Source of the DNA: JADLGL01 sp050184415
Lineage (GTDB): Bacteria; Pseudomonadota; Alphaproteobacteria; Rhizobiales; Kaistiaceae
NCBI GenBank assembly: GCA_050184415.1
Contig: JBFXAJ010000011.1
Location: 38,470 to 102,469, forward strand
DNA length: 64,000 nucleotides
Direction: 5' to 3'
The notes under the pieces were generated by a model. It did not search any database. It was not told the origin of the DNA and saw only the letters and a list, made by a program, of their open reading frames with translations. This document shows positions 31,855 to 39,062 of this stretch, in pieces; position 1 is the first letter of the stretch, and each line of letters begins with the position of its first letter. The translations under genes and the position numbers were made by a program.

Positions 31855-33303
31855 ATGAATGCCCGGATCGACGGCCGCACCAAGTGGCTGGCTCTCATCA
31901 TCCTCTGCCTCGGCGACCTCATGATCGTCCTCGATTCCACGATCGTGAACGTCGCCCTGCCCTCGATCCGCGCCGATCTCGGCTTCTCCGAGACGTCGCT
32001 GGTCTGGGTCGTCAACGCCTACATGCTCACCTTCGGCGGCTTCCTCCTCCTCGGCGGCAAACTTGGCGACATTTTTGGCCACCGCCGCATGTTCTTCGCC
32101 GGCATCGTCGTCTTCACCATCGCGTCGGCCGCCTGCGGCTTCGCGAACTCGCAAGGGATGCTGATCGTCGCCCGCGCGGCGCAGGGTTTTGGCGGCGCCG
32201 TCGTCTCGGCGGTCGCGCTCTCGCTGATCATGACGCTCTTCACAGAGGACAAGGAGCGCGCCAGGGCGATGGGCTTCTTCGGCTTCGTGATGGCCGGCGG
32301 CGGCAGCCTCGGCGTGCTGCTCGGCGGCGTCCTCACCGACGCGATAAGCTGGCACTCGATCTTCCTGGTCAATTTGCCGATCGGCGCCGCGGTGCTTGCC
32401 GTCGGCCTCGCCTTGCTGCCGAAGGATGCGACGCGCGGCCAGCGTGAACGGGTCGACGTCTGGGGCGCCGCGACCATCACCGGCGCCCTCCTCCTCGCGG
32501 TCTATGCGGTCGTCAACGGCAATGAGGCGGGCTGGACCTCGGCGCAGACCCTCGGCTTCCTCGGCGGCGCAGTGGTCCTCTTCGGTGCCTTCATCACCAT
32601 CGAGCTCCGGGTCGCGAACCCGCTGGTTCCGCTCGGCCTCTTCAAGCTGCGCAACCTTGCGACCGCCAATGTGATCGGCGTCCTGTGGTCGGGCGCGATG
32701 TTCACCTGGTTCTTCATCGCCGCGCTCTATCTGCAGCTCGTGCTCGGCTATGACCCGCTCGAGGTCGGCCTCGCCTTCCTGCCGGCCAATCTCATCATGG
32801 GCGCGTTCTCGCTCGGCCTCTCGGCCAAGATCGTGAACCGCTGGGGCAACCGCATCCCGCTCACCATCGGCATGGCGCTGGTCGCAATCGGCCTCCTTTG
32901 GTTCGCCCGCGCCCCGCTCGACGGCGGCCTGTTCGCCGACGTGCTGCCCGGCATGATCCTTCTCGGCGTCGGCGTCGGCCTTGCGTTCAACCCGGTGCTG
33001 CTGTCGGCGATGAGCGACGTCGCCCCGGAGAAGGCGGGCCTCGCCTCGGGCGTCGCCAACACCTCGTTCATGATGGGCGGCGCGCTCGGCCTTGCGATCC
33101 TCGCGGCCCTCGCCGCCGGCCGCACCGAGACCCTCGCGGCATCCGGCGTCGAGACCCTCGCCGCGCTGAACGGCGGCTACCACATCGCCTTCATCGCCGG
33201 CGCCATCGCCGCCGCGATCGCAGCAATCCTCGCCTTCGTCTTCCTCAGCCGCAAGCCGGCTGCGGAAGCGCAGGGCAGCGGCGCCGTCGTCCACGCGCAC
33301 TGA
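31855..33303 (+). CDS. DHA2-family MFS multidrug exporter (EmrB/QacA type)
   Basis: A 482-residue transporter with about 14 hydrophobic segments. It carries the DHA2 motif LDSTIVNVALPSI in helix 1, motif A GGKLGDIFGHRR after helix 2, and RAAQGFGGAVV in helix 4. Members export hydrophobic drugs or metabolites in exchange for protons. AGGAGA lies before ATG 31855. It follows the ArsR and SRPBCC genes after 146 bases and is probably under the same regulator, so the operon may bind and expel one ligand. A strong terminator follows. Confidence 0.92.
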   Translation: MNARIDGRTKWLALIILCLGDLMIVLDSTIVNVALPSIRADLGFSETSLVWVVNAYMLTFGGFLLLGGKLGDIFGHRRMFFAGIVVFTIASAACGFANSQGMLIVARAAQGFGGAVVSAVALSLIMTLFTEDKERARAMGFFGFVMAGGGSLGVLLGGVLTDAISWHSIFLVNLPIGAAVLAVGLALLPKDATRGQRERVDVWGAATITGALLLAVYAVVNGNEAGWTSAQTLGFLGGAVVLFGAFITIELRVANPLVPLGLFKLRNLATANVIGVLWSGAMFTWFFIAALYLQLVLGYDPLEVGLAFLPANLIMGAFSLGLSAKIVNRWGNRIPLTIGMALVAIGLLWFARAPLDGGLFADVLPGMILLGVGVGLAFNPVLLSAMSDVAPEKAGLASGVANTSFMMGGALGLAILAALAAGRTETLAASGVETLAALNGGYHIAFIAGAIAAAIAAILAFVFLSRKPAAEAQGSGAVVHAH

Positions 33304-33324
33304 CGCGGCCCGCGCTGACTGCGA

Positions 33325-33351
33325 AGGGGCGGCCCCGGCCGCCCCTCTTTT
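33325..33351 (+). terminator. Rho-independent terminator of the MFS operon
   Basis: AGGGGCGG and CCGCCCCT form the stem around a GC-rich loop, followed by CTTTTCTTT. Confidence 0.85.
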
Positions 33352-33530
33352 CTTTGGCGAGGCGAATGCGGCGGCTTACGGGGCGCGGCGCGTTCCCGAG
33401 CCTCCCCTTACGGCAAGGCGATCACATATGAGCGGCGTCGCATCGGCAGGTCGGCGGCCCCGGTCCTCTCCCTGCAAGGAGATTGTTGCGAGGTTCGGGC
33501 CTCTCGTCGGAACAAGGCGCATCAGCTCAC

Positions 33531-33650
33531 TCCTCCCCGGGCTTGAGCCGGGGTCCATTGGCCCCTCGACCAATCCGAAGTGTGAGAATCCGGGAGATTC
33601 CGCGTCGGCGAAACGCCCAATGGGCCCCGGGTCAAGCCCGGGGAGGAGGT
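33531..33650. repeat. Palindromic repeat family A, inverted pair
   Basis: The left unit (TCCTCCCCGGGCTTGAGCCG...CCATTGG) and the right unit (CCAATGGGCCCCGGGTCAAG...GGGAGGAG) face each other across about 48 bases. The arrangement resembles REP doublets. Confidence 0.8.
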
Positions 33651-33944
33651 CGTTGATGGGTCTGACCCGCAACTGGTCCGCTGCCGCGCACCCCGTAAGG
33701 GGGGAGAACAGCGGAGGACAGGCCTCGACCCTGCGGGGCGTCGAATACCGCCATGGCCCGCAAGGCGACCCCGCCATAGGCGATAGCCCCGCCTTGCATG
33801 GGGAGCCCGGGACGGTGGCAGCAGCGCCAGCCGTTCTTGCCGCCGTCCCCGCCTGGTGCACGAACTCGTGCGCGAGCGCGGCGACCGCTGTTACCATCCA
33901 TCCCAGGTGGCGCCCTCAGGCGTCAGCGGGACGCAACGAGGACG

Positions 33945-34409
33945 ATGGCGAAGATCTCCGCAATTGCGGTCGCGATGACTCTGGGGACCGCAGCCTTCCT
34001 CACGGGATCCATCGCGGTGGACGCCGCGCCGAGAAGCCCTGCTCCTCCCGTCGTGGCTACCGACCCCGGCCCGCAGTGTCAGGAACCGAGGCTCTTCGAG
34101 CTGACCGGTGAGACCGTGGTCGTGAACCCCGACGGTTGCGATGCGCGCTGGTACGTCCGCCGCGGCTGCGCCGCCCTTATCGTCAAAGACATGCCGATCG
34201 TCATCCGATGGTGTGCCGAAGACGGCCCGGAGCCGATCCCGCGCCTGAATATCTATGAGGCGCATTCCATCACCACGGTCCCTGCCGCGGCCCCGACCTT
34301 CCGCACGCCGTTCAGGGCCCTCTACGAAATCGGACTGGGAGGAGAGGCAACGATCGAGATGGTGCCCTGTCCGTCCGCCGCGTCCCGCGCCGACGCTACG
34401 GCCTGTTGA
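33945..34409 (+). CDS. Secreted hypothetical protein
   Basis: A 154-residue protein with a signal peptide (AKISAIAVAMTLGTAAFLTGSIA). Six Cys in the mature part (PQCQEP, DGCDARW, RGCAALI, IRWCAED, VPCPS, TAC) suggest disulfide bonds. No domain is recognised. GAGGAC lies just before the ATG. It stands alone between a repeat region and the Zur-controlled GTPase gene. Confidence 0.6.
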   Translation: MAKISAIAVAMTLGTAAFLTGSIAVDAAPRSPAPPVVATDPGPQCQEPRLFELTGETVVVNPDGCDARWYVRRGCAALIVKDMPIVIRWCAEDGPEPIPRLNIYEAHSITTVPAAAPTFRTPFRALYEIGLGGEATIEMVPCPSAASRADATAC

Positions 34410-34548
34410 ACCGGCTGCCGCGCCACAGTCCGGCTCTCACAAGCAACCTCTCGCCGCCCTTTGATCCAGATCGCGCTACGCGCGACTCGCGGCCACGCAA
34501 CGCCTTCTGACCGGCCTCCGGTTGACCATACGCGTCGTTCCGATATGT

Positions 34549-34562
34549 TATGTTATAACATA
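34549..34562. promoter_or_regulatory. Zur box
   Basis: TATGTTATAACATA is a perfect 14-base palindrome and contains ATGTTATAACAT, the core of the Zur operator in alphaproteobacteria. It overlaps a likely -10 box (TATGTT, 34544-34549), with TTGACC at 34522-34527 as the -35. Zinc-bound Zur would block the GTPase gene. Confidence 0.85.
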
Positions 34563-34578
34563 CGCATTGGAAACCATC

Positions 34579-35802
34579 ATGCGCGCGCACGACGAACGCC
34601 TGCCCGTCACCGTCCTTTCGGGGTTCCTGGGCGCAGGCAAAACCACACTTCTCAATCACATCCTCAACAATCGCCAAGGCCGGCGCGTCGCGGTCATGGT
34701 CAATGACATGAGCGAGGTGAACATAGACGCCGACCTCATTCGCGAAGGGGGCGGGAACCTGTCCCATACCGACGAAAAGCTCGTCGAACTGACCAATGGC
34801 TGCATCTGCTGCACTCTGCGCGACGACCTTCTGTCTGAGGTCGGACGTCTCGCGCGGGCCCAGCGCTTCGACTACCTCCTCATCGAAGGAACTGGGGTCG
34901 CCGAGCCGTTGCCGATCGCGAGCACGTTCTCGTTCCGCGATGAAGCCGGGAACAGCCTGTCCGATCTGGCGCGGCTGGACACGATGGTCACCGTGGTCGA
35001 CGCCGTGAACCTCCTTCACGATTTCGGCTCTCATGACCTGCTGCGTGACCGCGGGGAGGCGGCCGGTACCGGCGACGAGCGGACGATCGTCGATCTTCTC
35101 GTCGAGCAGATCGAGTTCGCCGATGTCATCGTCGTCAACAAGGCTTCGGACGTGACCGTGGACGAGCGGGCCAGGGTCCGCGGGGTCATCGCGTCCCTCA
35201 ATTCCGATGCGCGGGTGTTGGAGGCGGATTTCGGCCGCGTACCCCTCGCGGAAGTGCTCGATACAGGACGTTTCGCCGAGGATAAGGCCGAGCAGCACCC
35301 CCGCTGGTTCAAGGAGCTCTACGGCTTTCGCGATCACGTGCCCGAAACCGAGGAATACGGGATTCGCAGCTTCGTCTACCGGGCGCGGCGGCCCTTCGCC
35401 CCCGATCGGCTGAATGCCTTCATCAACGCCACATGGCCGGGACTCATCCGTGCCAAAGGCCATTTCTGGCTTGCGACCCGGCCGGACTGGGTCGGAGAGC
35501 TCTCGCTTGCCGGGGCCATCGCCCGGGTAGAGCCGATGGGTTCATGGTGGGCCGCCGTGCCGCGCGAGCGATGGCCGGATCAGCCGGCATGGCAGGAATC
35601 GGTGCGGAAACACTGGCACCGGGTCTGGGGCGACCGGCGTCAGGAACTTGTCTTCATCGGCATCGACATGGACGAGCGCGCGATGCGTGAGGCGCTCGAC
35701 GATGCCCTCGTAGGGCCGGAGAACCCGCCGCGGTTCAACCCCGTGCCGTTCCGCACCCTCGCCGACCCATTTCCGCATTGGACGGCCCAGCGAACCGCTT
35801 AG
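34579..35802 (+). CDS. zigA: COG0523 G3E GTPase, zinc-responsive (ZigA-like)
   Basis: A 407-residue member of the CobW/COG0523 family. It has Walker A GFLGAGKTT at 15-23, the metal motif CICC at 75-78 (family CxCC), DxxN-type VNDMSEVNID, GTPase motif NKAS, and the C-terminal CobW domain ending HWTAQRT. These proteins deliver metals, often zinc, when the metal is scarce. The Zur box directly upstream supports a zinc role. The symbol zigA is by analogy. The coding end overlaps the beginning of an apparent aztD remnant in another frame. Confidence 0.88.
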   Translation: MRAHDERLPVTVLSGFLGAGKTTLLNHILNNRQGRRVAVMVNDMSEVNIDADLIREGGGNLSHTDEKLVELTNGCICCTLRDDLLSEVGRLARAQRFDYLLIEGTGVAEPLPIASTFSFRDEAGNSLSDLARLDTMVTVVDAVNLLHDFGSHDLLRDRGEAAGTGDERTIVDLLVEQIEFADVIVVNKASDVTVDERARVRGVIASLNSDARVLEADFGRVPLAEVLDTGRFAEDKAEQHPRWFKELYGFRDHVPETEEYGIRSFVYRARRPFAPDRLNAFINATWPGLIRAKGHFWLATRPDWVGELSLAGAIARVEPMGSWWAAVPRERWPDQPAWQESVRKHWHRVWGDRRQELVFIGIDMDERAMREALDDALVGPENPPRFNPVPFRTLADPFPHWTAQRTA

Positions 35803-36059
35803 TCCTCCGGCGCTTCGACGTCCTGACCGGCGAACTCGATCGCGCGCTCGCGCTGACGGCGGCCTACAGCGTTGACGGAAACTTCGCCGACCCCCGGCCG
35901 CGCATCGCCGTCGCTGGTGAAACGATCGTGGTCACCGATCCGCTGGCGGGCGTGCTTCGTCTTGTCGACGCCGGAACGTTCGAACCTGCCGGCGAGATAG
36001 CCGTCGAGGGCGTTCCATTCGGCATCGTGGCAGCCGGCGGGGAAGGCGCCACGCACTAG
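35778..36059 (+). pseudogene. aztD: C-terminal remnant resembling the zinc chaperone AztD
   Basis: This 93-codon frame has no signal peptide and begins inside the GTPase gene. Its sequence LRRFDVLTGELDRAL, RPRIAVAGETIVVTDPLAG, LRLVDAGTFEPAGEIAVEG and the end VAAGGEGATH matches my memory of the last propeller blades of AztD, the periplasmic zinc chaperone of the AztABCD importer. The first three quarters of the gene are missing. The abrupt junction suggests a deletion. It could still be translated from the ATG at 35778, but a stable fold is unlikely. Confidence 0.55.
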
Positions 36060-36167
36060 CCCTTTGGCAATGCGAGCCCGGCGGGATAGGGGCACCGCCG
36101 GGCTCGGTTCTCCCGAGGTCAAAGCAACGCGCTGACGTTTCGCGGCCCCAACGCCCCGCCGGCGCGC

Positions 36168-36632
36168 CTAGTGCGCGTGCTCGTGCGCCACGGCGTCGGG
36201 CGCCTGCACGAGAACATGGAACGTCATTTCGCCGGCGTTCTGCAGCGTCATCGTCAGCTCGAACTCGGTACCCTCCACCAGCGGCTCGGTGAGGCCGCGG
36301 AGGGCGATGCCAAGGCCGTTCGGGTCGAAGGTGAACGCGCCGGGCGGGAGGTCGAAGTCCGGGACCGGCACCATTTCGATGAGGCCGTTCTGGATCGTCA
36401 GGCCGACCAGCTCGACCGAGGTCGCGATTTCGGTCGAGAAGCCGACGACGCGATCGGCGAGCCCGTCATTGAGGATCTCGACGAAGGCGAGCGTGTCGGC
36501 GCCGGCGGCGGCTGCGCGGGCCCAGGGATGCTCGATCGTGATCGGCCCGAAGGTGAAGACATGCTCGTCCTCCTGCGCGAAGGCAGGCGAGACGGCGAGG
36601 CCGGCAAACAGCGCGGCGATGGCAAGGCGCAT
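36168..36632 (-). CDS. PCu(A)C-like periplasmic protein lacking usual copper ligands
   Basis: A 154-residue secreted protein (signal peptide ending AFA). The cupredoxin-like PCu(A)C domain is recognisable: ITIEHPWARAAAAGADTLAFVEI in parts, GLIEMVPVPDFDLPPGAFTFDPNGLGIALRGLTEPL in parts. In typical members the stretch after PAG reads PGG(Y/F)H(I/L)ML; here NGLGIALRGL has neither His nor the last Met. The protein ends AHEHAH, which may bind metal instead. Last gene of the four-gene ABC operon, 29 bases after the permease gene. Confidence 0.8.
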   Translation of the reverse strand: MRLAIAALFAGLAVSPAFAQEDEHVFTFGPITIEHPWARAAAAGADTLAFVEILNDGLADRVVGFSTEIATSVELVGLTIQNGLIEMVPVPDFDLPPGAFTFDPNGLGIALRGLTEPLVEGTEFELTMTLQNAGEMTFHVLVQAPDAVAHEHAH

Positions 36633-36661
36633 GAGAAGCTCCGTGGATGTGGACGGCAAGG

Positions 36662-37876
36662 CTATGCCGCGCCCCGCAACGCCTCGACGACAGGCCGGCG
36701 GTAGAGCAGCGCGGCGGGGAGGAGCGCGAGGATCGCGCCGGCCGCGGTGAGGATGACCGCAAGCCAGATCTCAGTGCTGCCTACGGAGGCGGAGAGCGCG
36801 ATGCCGCTGGCGCGGGAGAGGATCGAGGAGACGACGCCGGTCAGGAGCGCGGCGACTCCGAGGCCGATGAAGCTGCCGAGGGCGATCAGCCCGAAGCCGA
36901 ACGTCCAGGCGACGGCGAAGACATAGGGCCGCGACGCGCCGAGCGCGCGCAGCACCGCAAAGCGCTGCCGGTAGAGCTGCATCAGGATCAGGAGGCCCGC
37001 CAGCACGGCCGCGACCAGGAGCACCTCGGTCGCGATCGCAAGCCATGTCATGACGGTCCGGACGTCGCCGAGCAGTTCGTAGAGCTGGACCAGCACCTCG
37101 GCCGGGAAGAAGGCGGTCGTCTCGACCGTCCGGTATTCGCCACGCAGGCCGTAGGCGGCGGCAAGCGACGCCGGCTTCAGGACGGCAGCGGGAATCCCCG
37201 GCATGACGTCGAGGTCGAAGGGCGGGCCGATCACGTTCGGATCGTCGACCGCATGGCCGGTGCCGAGATTGTGGACGGTCCAGGTGAACTCGATCGGCAC
37301 CATGATCGCGCGGTCCCAGGGCGAGCCGGTAGCGCCGATACGCCCGACGACCGTCAGCTCCGCCCCGTGATGCGTGCCGTCGAGGGTCTCGACGCCATGG
37401 CCGTGTGATGCCTGGAAAATGTCGCCGATGCGGAGCGGGGAGTTCGCGCCAACCACCGCCTCGTAGCGGTTCGCGAACACCCGCCCCTCGACCACCCCGC
37501 CACCGAGATCGCCGACCAGCGCGGCGATCGTGCCCACGACGGGGTCGCCGTCCACTGAATCGCCAAAGCCGATCGGCGCGACGTAGTCGGCGCGATCCTC
37601 GATCATCAGAGTACGGAGCGCCTCGCCCTCGATCAGCTCGACCGAGCCGGGCTGGAGATAGACGACGCGAAGCAGGAGGTCGGTCTGGCTCGCCGGCCGG
37701 GCGACGATGAGGTCGAACCCTTCCGCCGCCCGCGCGCTGCCGCTGCGGAGCCCCCGCTCCTGCGCCGTGATCGCCGCGCCGATCCCGACCGCGAGTGCGA
37801 TCAGTCCGACAAAGGCGCCGCAGATGACGACGTGCCGGCGCGCCATCCCGAAGACCAGGGGAAGCGGATTCATCAT
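36662..37876 (-). CDS. ABC transporter permease, FtsX/MacB type
   Basis: A 404-residue permease. An N-terminal hydrophobic segment (VVICGAFVGLIALAVGIGAAI) is followed by a large periplasmic domain (about 45-270), then three transmembrane helices ending LLYRRPVVEALRGAA. The FtsX domain pattern VLRALGASRPYVFAVAWTFG is clear. FtsX-type systems use ATP to move lipoproteins or act on periplasmic substrates rather than to import solutes. The ATG overlaps the stop of the ATPase gene by 4 bases. Confidence 0.88.
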   Translation of the reverse strand: MMNPLPLVFGMARRHVVICGAFVGLIALAVGIGAAITAQERGLRSGSARAAEGFDLIVARPASQTDLLLRVVYLQPGSVELIEGEALRTLMIEDRADYVAPIGFGDSVDGDPVVGTIAALVGDLGGGVVEGRVFANRYEAVVGANSPLRIGDIFQASHGHGVETLDGTHHGAELTVVGRIGATGSPWDRAIMVPIEFTWTVHNLGTGHAVDDPNVIGPPFDLDVMPGIPAAVLKPASLAAAYGLRGEYRTVETTAFFPAEVLVQLYELLGDVRTVMTWLAIATEVLLVAAVLAGLLILMQLYRQRFAVLRALGASRPYVFAVAWTFGFGLIALGSFIGLGVAALLTGVVSSILSRASGIALSASVGSTEIWLAVILTAAGAILALLPAALLYRRPVVEALRGAA

Positions 37877-38547
37877 GCGGCGATCGCCTCGGCGGCGATC
37901 AGCCGGCCGTGCTCGAGGCCGAACACCGGGCTCGAGCGCCGCAACACCTCGCGGTCGTGGCTCGCGACCACCACGGTCCGGCCCTCGAGGGCGAGACGGG
38001 CGAGGATGGTGATGAGGTCGTCGGCCGCGGCGGCGTCGAGCGAGGCGGTCGGCTCGTCGGCGAGGATCACCGGCGGGTCGAAGAGCAGCGCGCGGGCGAT
38101 CGCGACTCGCTGGCGCTCGCCGCGCGACAGGAGATCGACCGAGCGGCGTTCGAGCGGGACGCCGAGGTCGCGCAGCAGTTGCTCGCCGCGGTCCGGCCGT
38201 GGCCGTTCGCCCCCGAAGGTGCCCGGGAGCGTGACGTTGGCCAGCGGCGACAGCTCCGGGATGAGGTGGAAGTCCTGGAAGATGAAGCCGACGCGGCGGC
38301 GGCGCCAGGCGTCGCGCCGGGTCTCGGACAGCTTGTAGATGTCCTCGCCGTCGAAGCGCACCGTACCGCGCTGCGGCGGCAGGAGCCCCGCGAGCACGTA
38401 GAGCAGCGTCGACTTGCCCGAGCCGGACGGACCGCGCACCGCCGTCACCTTCCCCGGCTCCGGCGCGAAGCGGGGCAGGTCAAGGACCGTGAAGTTTTGC
38501 GCCGAACGATCGGCAAAGGAGAGGGCGATCCCCTCGGCGACCAGCAT
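37873..38547 (-). CDS. ABC transporter ATPase, MacB/LolD type
   Basis: A 224-residue ATPase: Walker A GPSGSGKST, Q-loop FIFQDFHLIPELS, signature LSRGERQRVAIAR (with LSRGE in place of LSGGE), Walker B VILADEPT and VVVASHD. The FQDFHLIPELS pattern is typical of the MacB/LolD branch that pairs with FtsX permeases. It lies 3 bases after the Tat-protein gene and overlaps the permease gene, so the set is one operon. Confidence 0.92.
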   Translation of the reverse strand: MLVAEGIALSFADRSAQNFTVLDLPRFAPEPGKVTAVRGPSGSGKSTLLYVLAGLLPPQRGTVRFDGEDIYKLSETRRDAWRRRRVGFIFQDFHLIPELSPLANVTLPGTFGGERPRPDRGEQLLRDLGVPLERRSVDLLSRGERQRVAIARALLFDPPVILADEPTASLDAAAADDLITILARLALEGRTVVVASHDREVLRRSSPVFGLEHGRLIAAEAIAA

Positions 38548-38550
38548 CGC

Positions 38551-38988
38551 TCAGACGCGCTGGAAGGAGGCGTTCGTGATCCTGAGGAAGCTGACGAAGC
38601 CGGTCTCGGGATCGGTCGTGAAGCCGGTCTCGAAGACGCCCTCGACGCGGATCGGCCGGTTGAACGGCACCGCCGAAATGACACCGCTGGTCAGGACCAG
38701 AACGATGTCGTCCGGCCATTGCAGCTCGGTCTCGCAGAACGGGCAGACCGCCATGGGCTGCGCGGTCAGGACGAAGAAGGATGCCTCGGCCTTGAGCGGC
38801 GGCGCCATGTAGCCGGTCATCTGCACCGGCTGGCCGGCGAGCCCCTCAGCCAGGGGCGTCAGCACCGTCTCGCGCTGGTAGAGGTCGCTGAAGGCGAGCG
38901 GCGTCGCCGCAAAGGCAAGCCGCGGTGCCGTCACCAGCGCGCCGCCTGCAGCGGCCGCGGTGAGGAAGAAGCCTCGTCTGGTCAGCAT
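38551..38988 (-). CDS. Tat-exported protein with CPFC motif
   Basis: A 145-residue protein with a twin-arginine signal (LTRRGFF, hydrophobic stretch, ending AFA). The mature part carries VQMTGYMAPPLKAE, PMAVCPFCETELQWPDDIVLV in parts, and PIRVEGVFETGFTTDPETGF. The Cys pair in CPFC may bind metal or cycle redox. Related proteins occur with FtsX-type ABC genes, but the function is not known to me. It is the first gene of the operon, and the terminator hairpin of the alkaline phosphatase gene lies just upstream. Confidence 0.7.
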   Translation of the reverse strand: MLTRRGFFLTAAAAGGALVTAPRLAFAATPLAFSDLYQRETVLTPLAEGLAGQPVQMTGYMAPPLKAEASFFVLTAQPMAVCPFCETELQWPDDIVLVLTSGVISAVPFNRPIRVEGVFETGFTTDPETGFVSFLRITNASFQRV

Positions 38989-39009
38989 GGTCGCATTCCG
39001 GAAAGGAAA

Positions 39010-39033
39010 GAGGGACCGACAATGCGGTCCCTC
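39010..39033 (-). terminator. Rho-independent terminator of the alkaline phosphatase gene
   Basis: On the minus strand, GAGGGACCG and CGGTCCCTC form a perfect 9-base stem with a 6-base loop, followed by TTTCCTTT. It lies 30 bases after the phosphatase stop. Confidence 0.85.
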
Positions 39034-39062
39034 CTCTACACTTTTATGACGCTGCCGCGAGC

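Larger units (their letters stand above)
33304..33944. other. Intergenic region with terminator and family A repeat pair
   Basis: The 640-base gap holds the MFS-gene terminator, an inverted pair of family A repeats at 33531-33650, and about 250 bases (33660-33910) with several short complementary GC blocks. I found no recognisable gene in that last part. Confidence 0.5.

Noticed and set aside
31705..33300. Charged minus-strand frame opposite the MFS exporter
   Set aside because: The Asp/Glu/Arg-rich product is the usual antisense of a hydrophobic membrane-protein gene.
33376..33897. Minus-strand frame containing AHEFVH, reminiscent of a zinc-metalloprotease HExxH motif
   Set aside because: The rest of the frame runs through repeat family A and has no protease features; the five-residue match is expected by chance.
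33660..33910. Possible structured RNA in the GC-rich stretch with several complementary blocks
   Set aside because: The blocks do not form one consistent fold by eye, and there is no promoter or terminator to frame a transcript.
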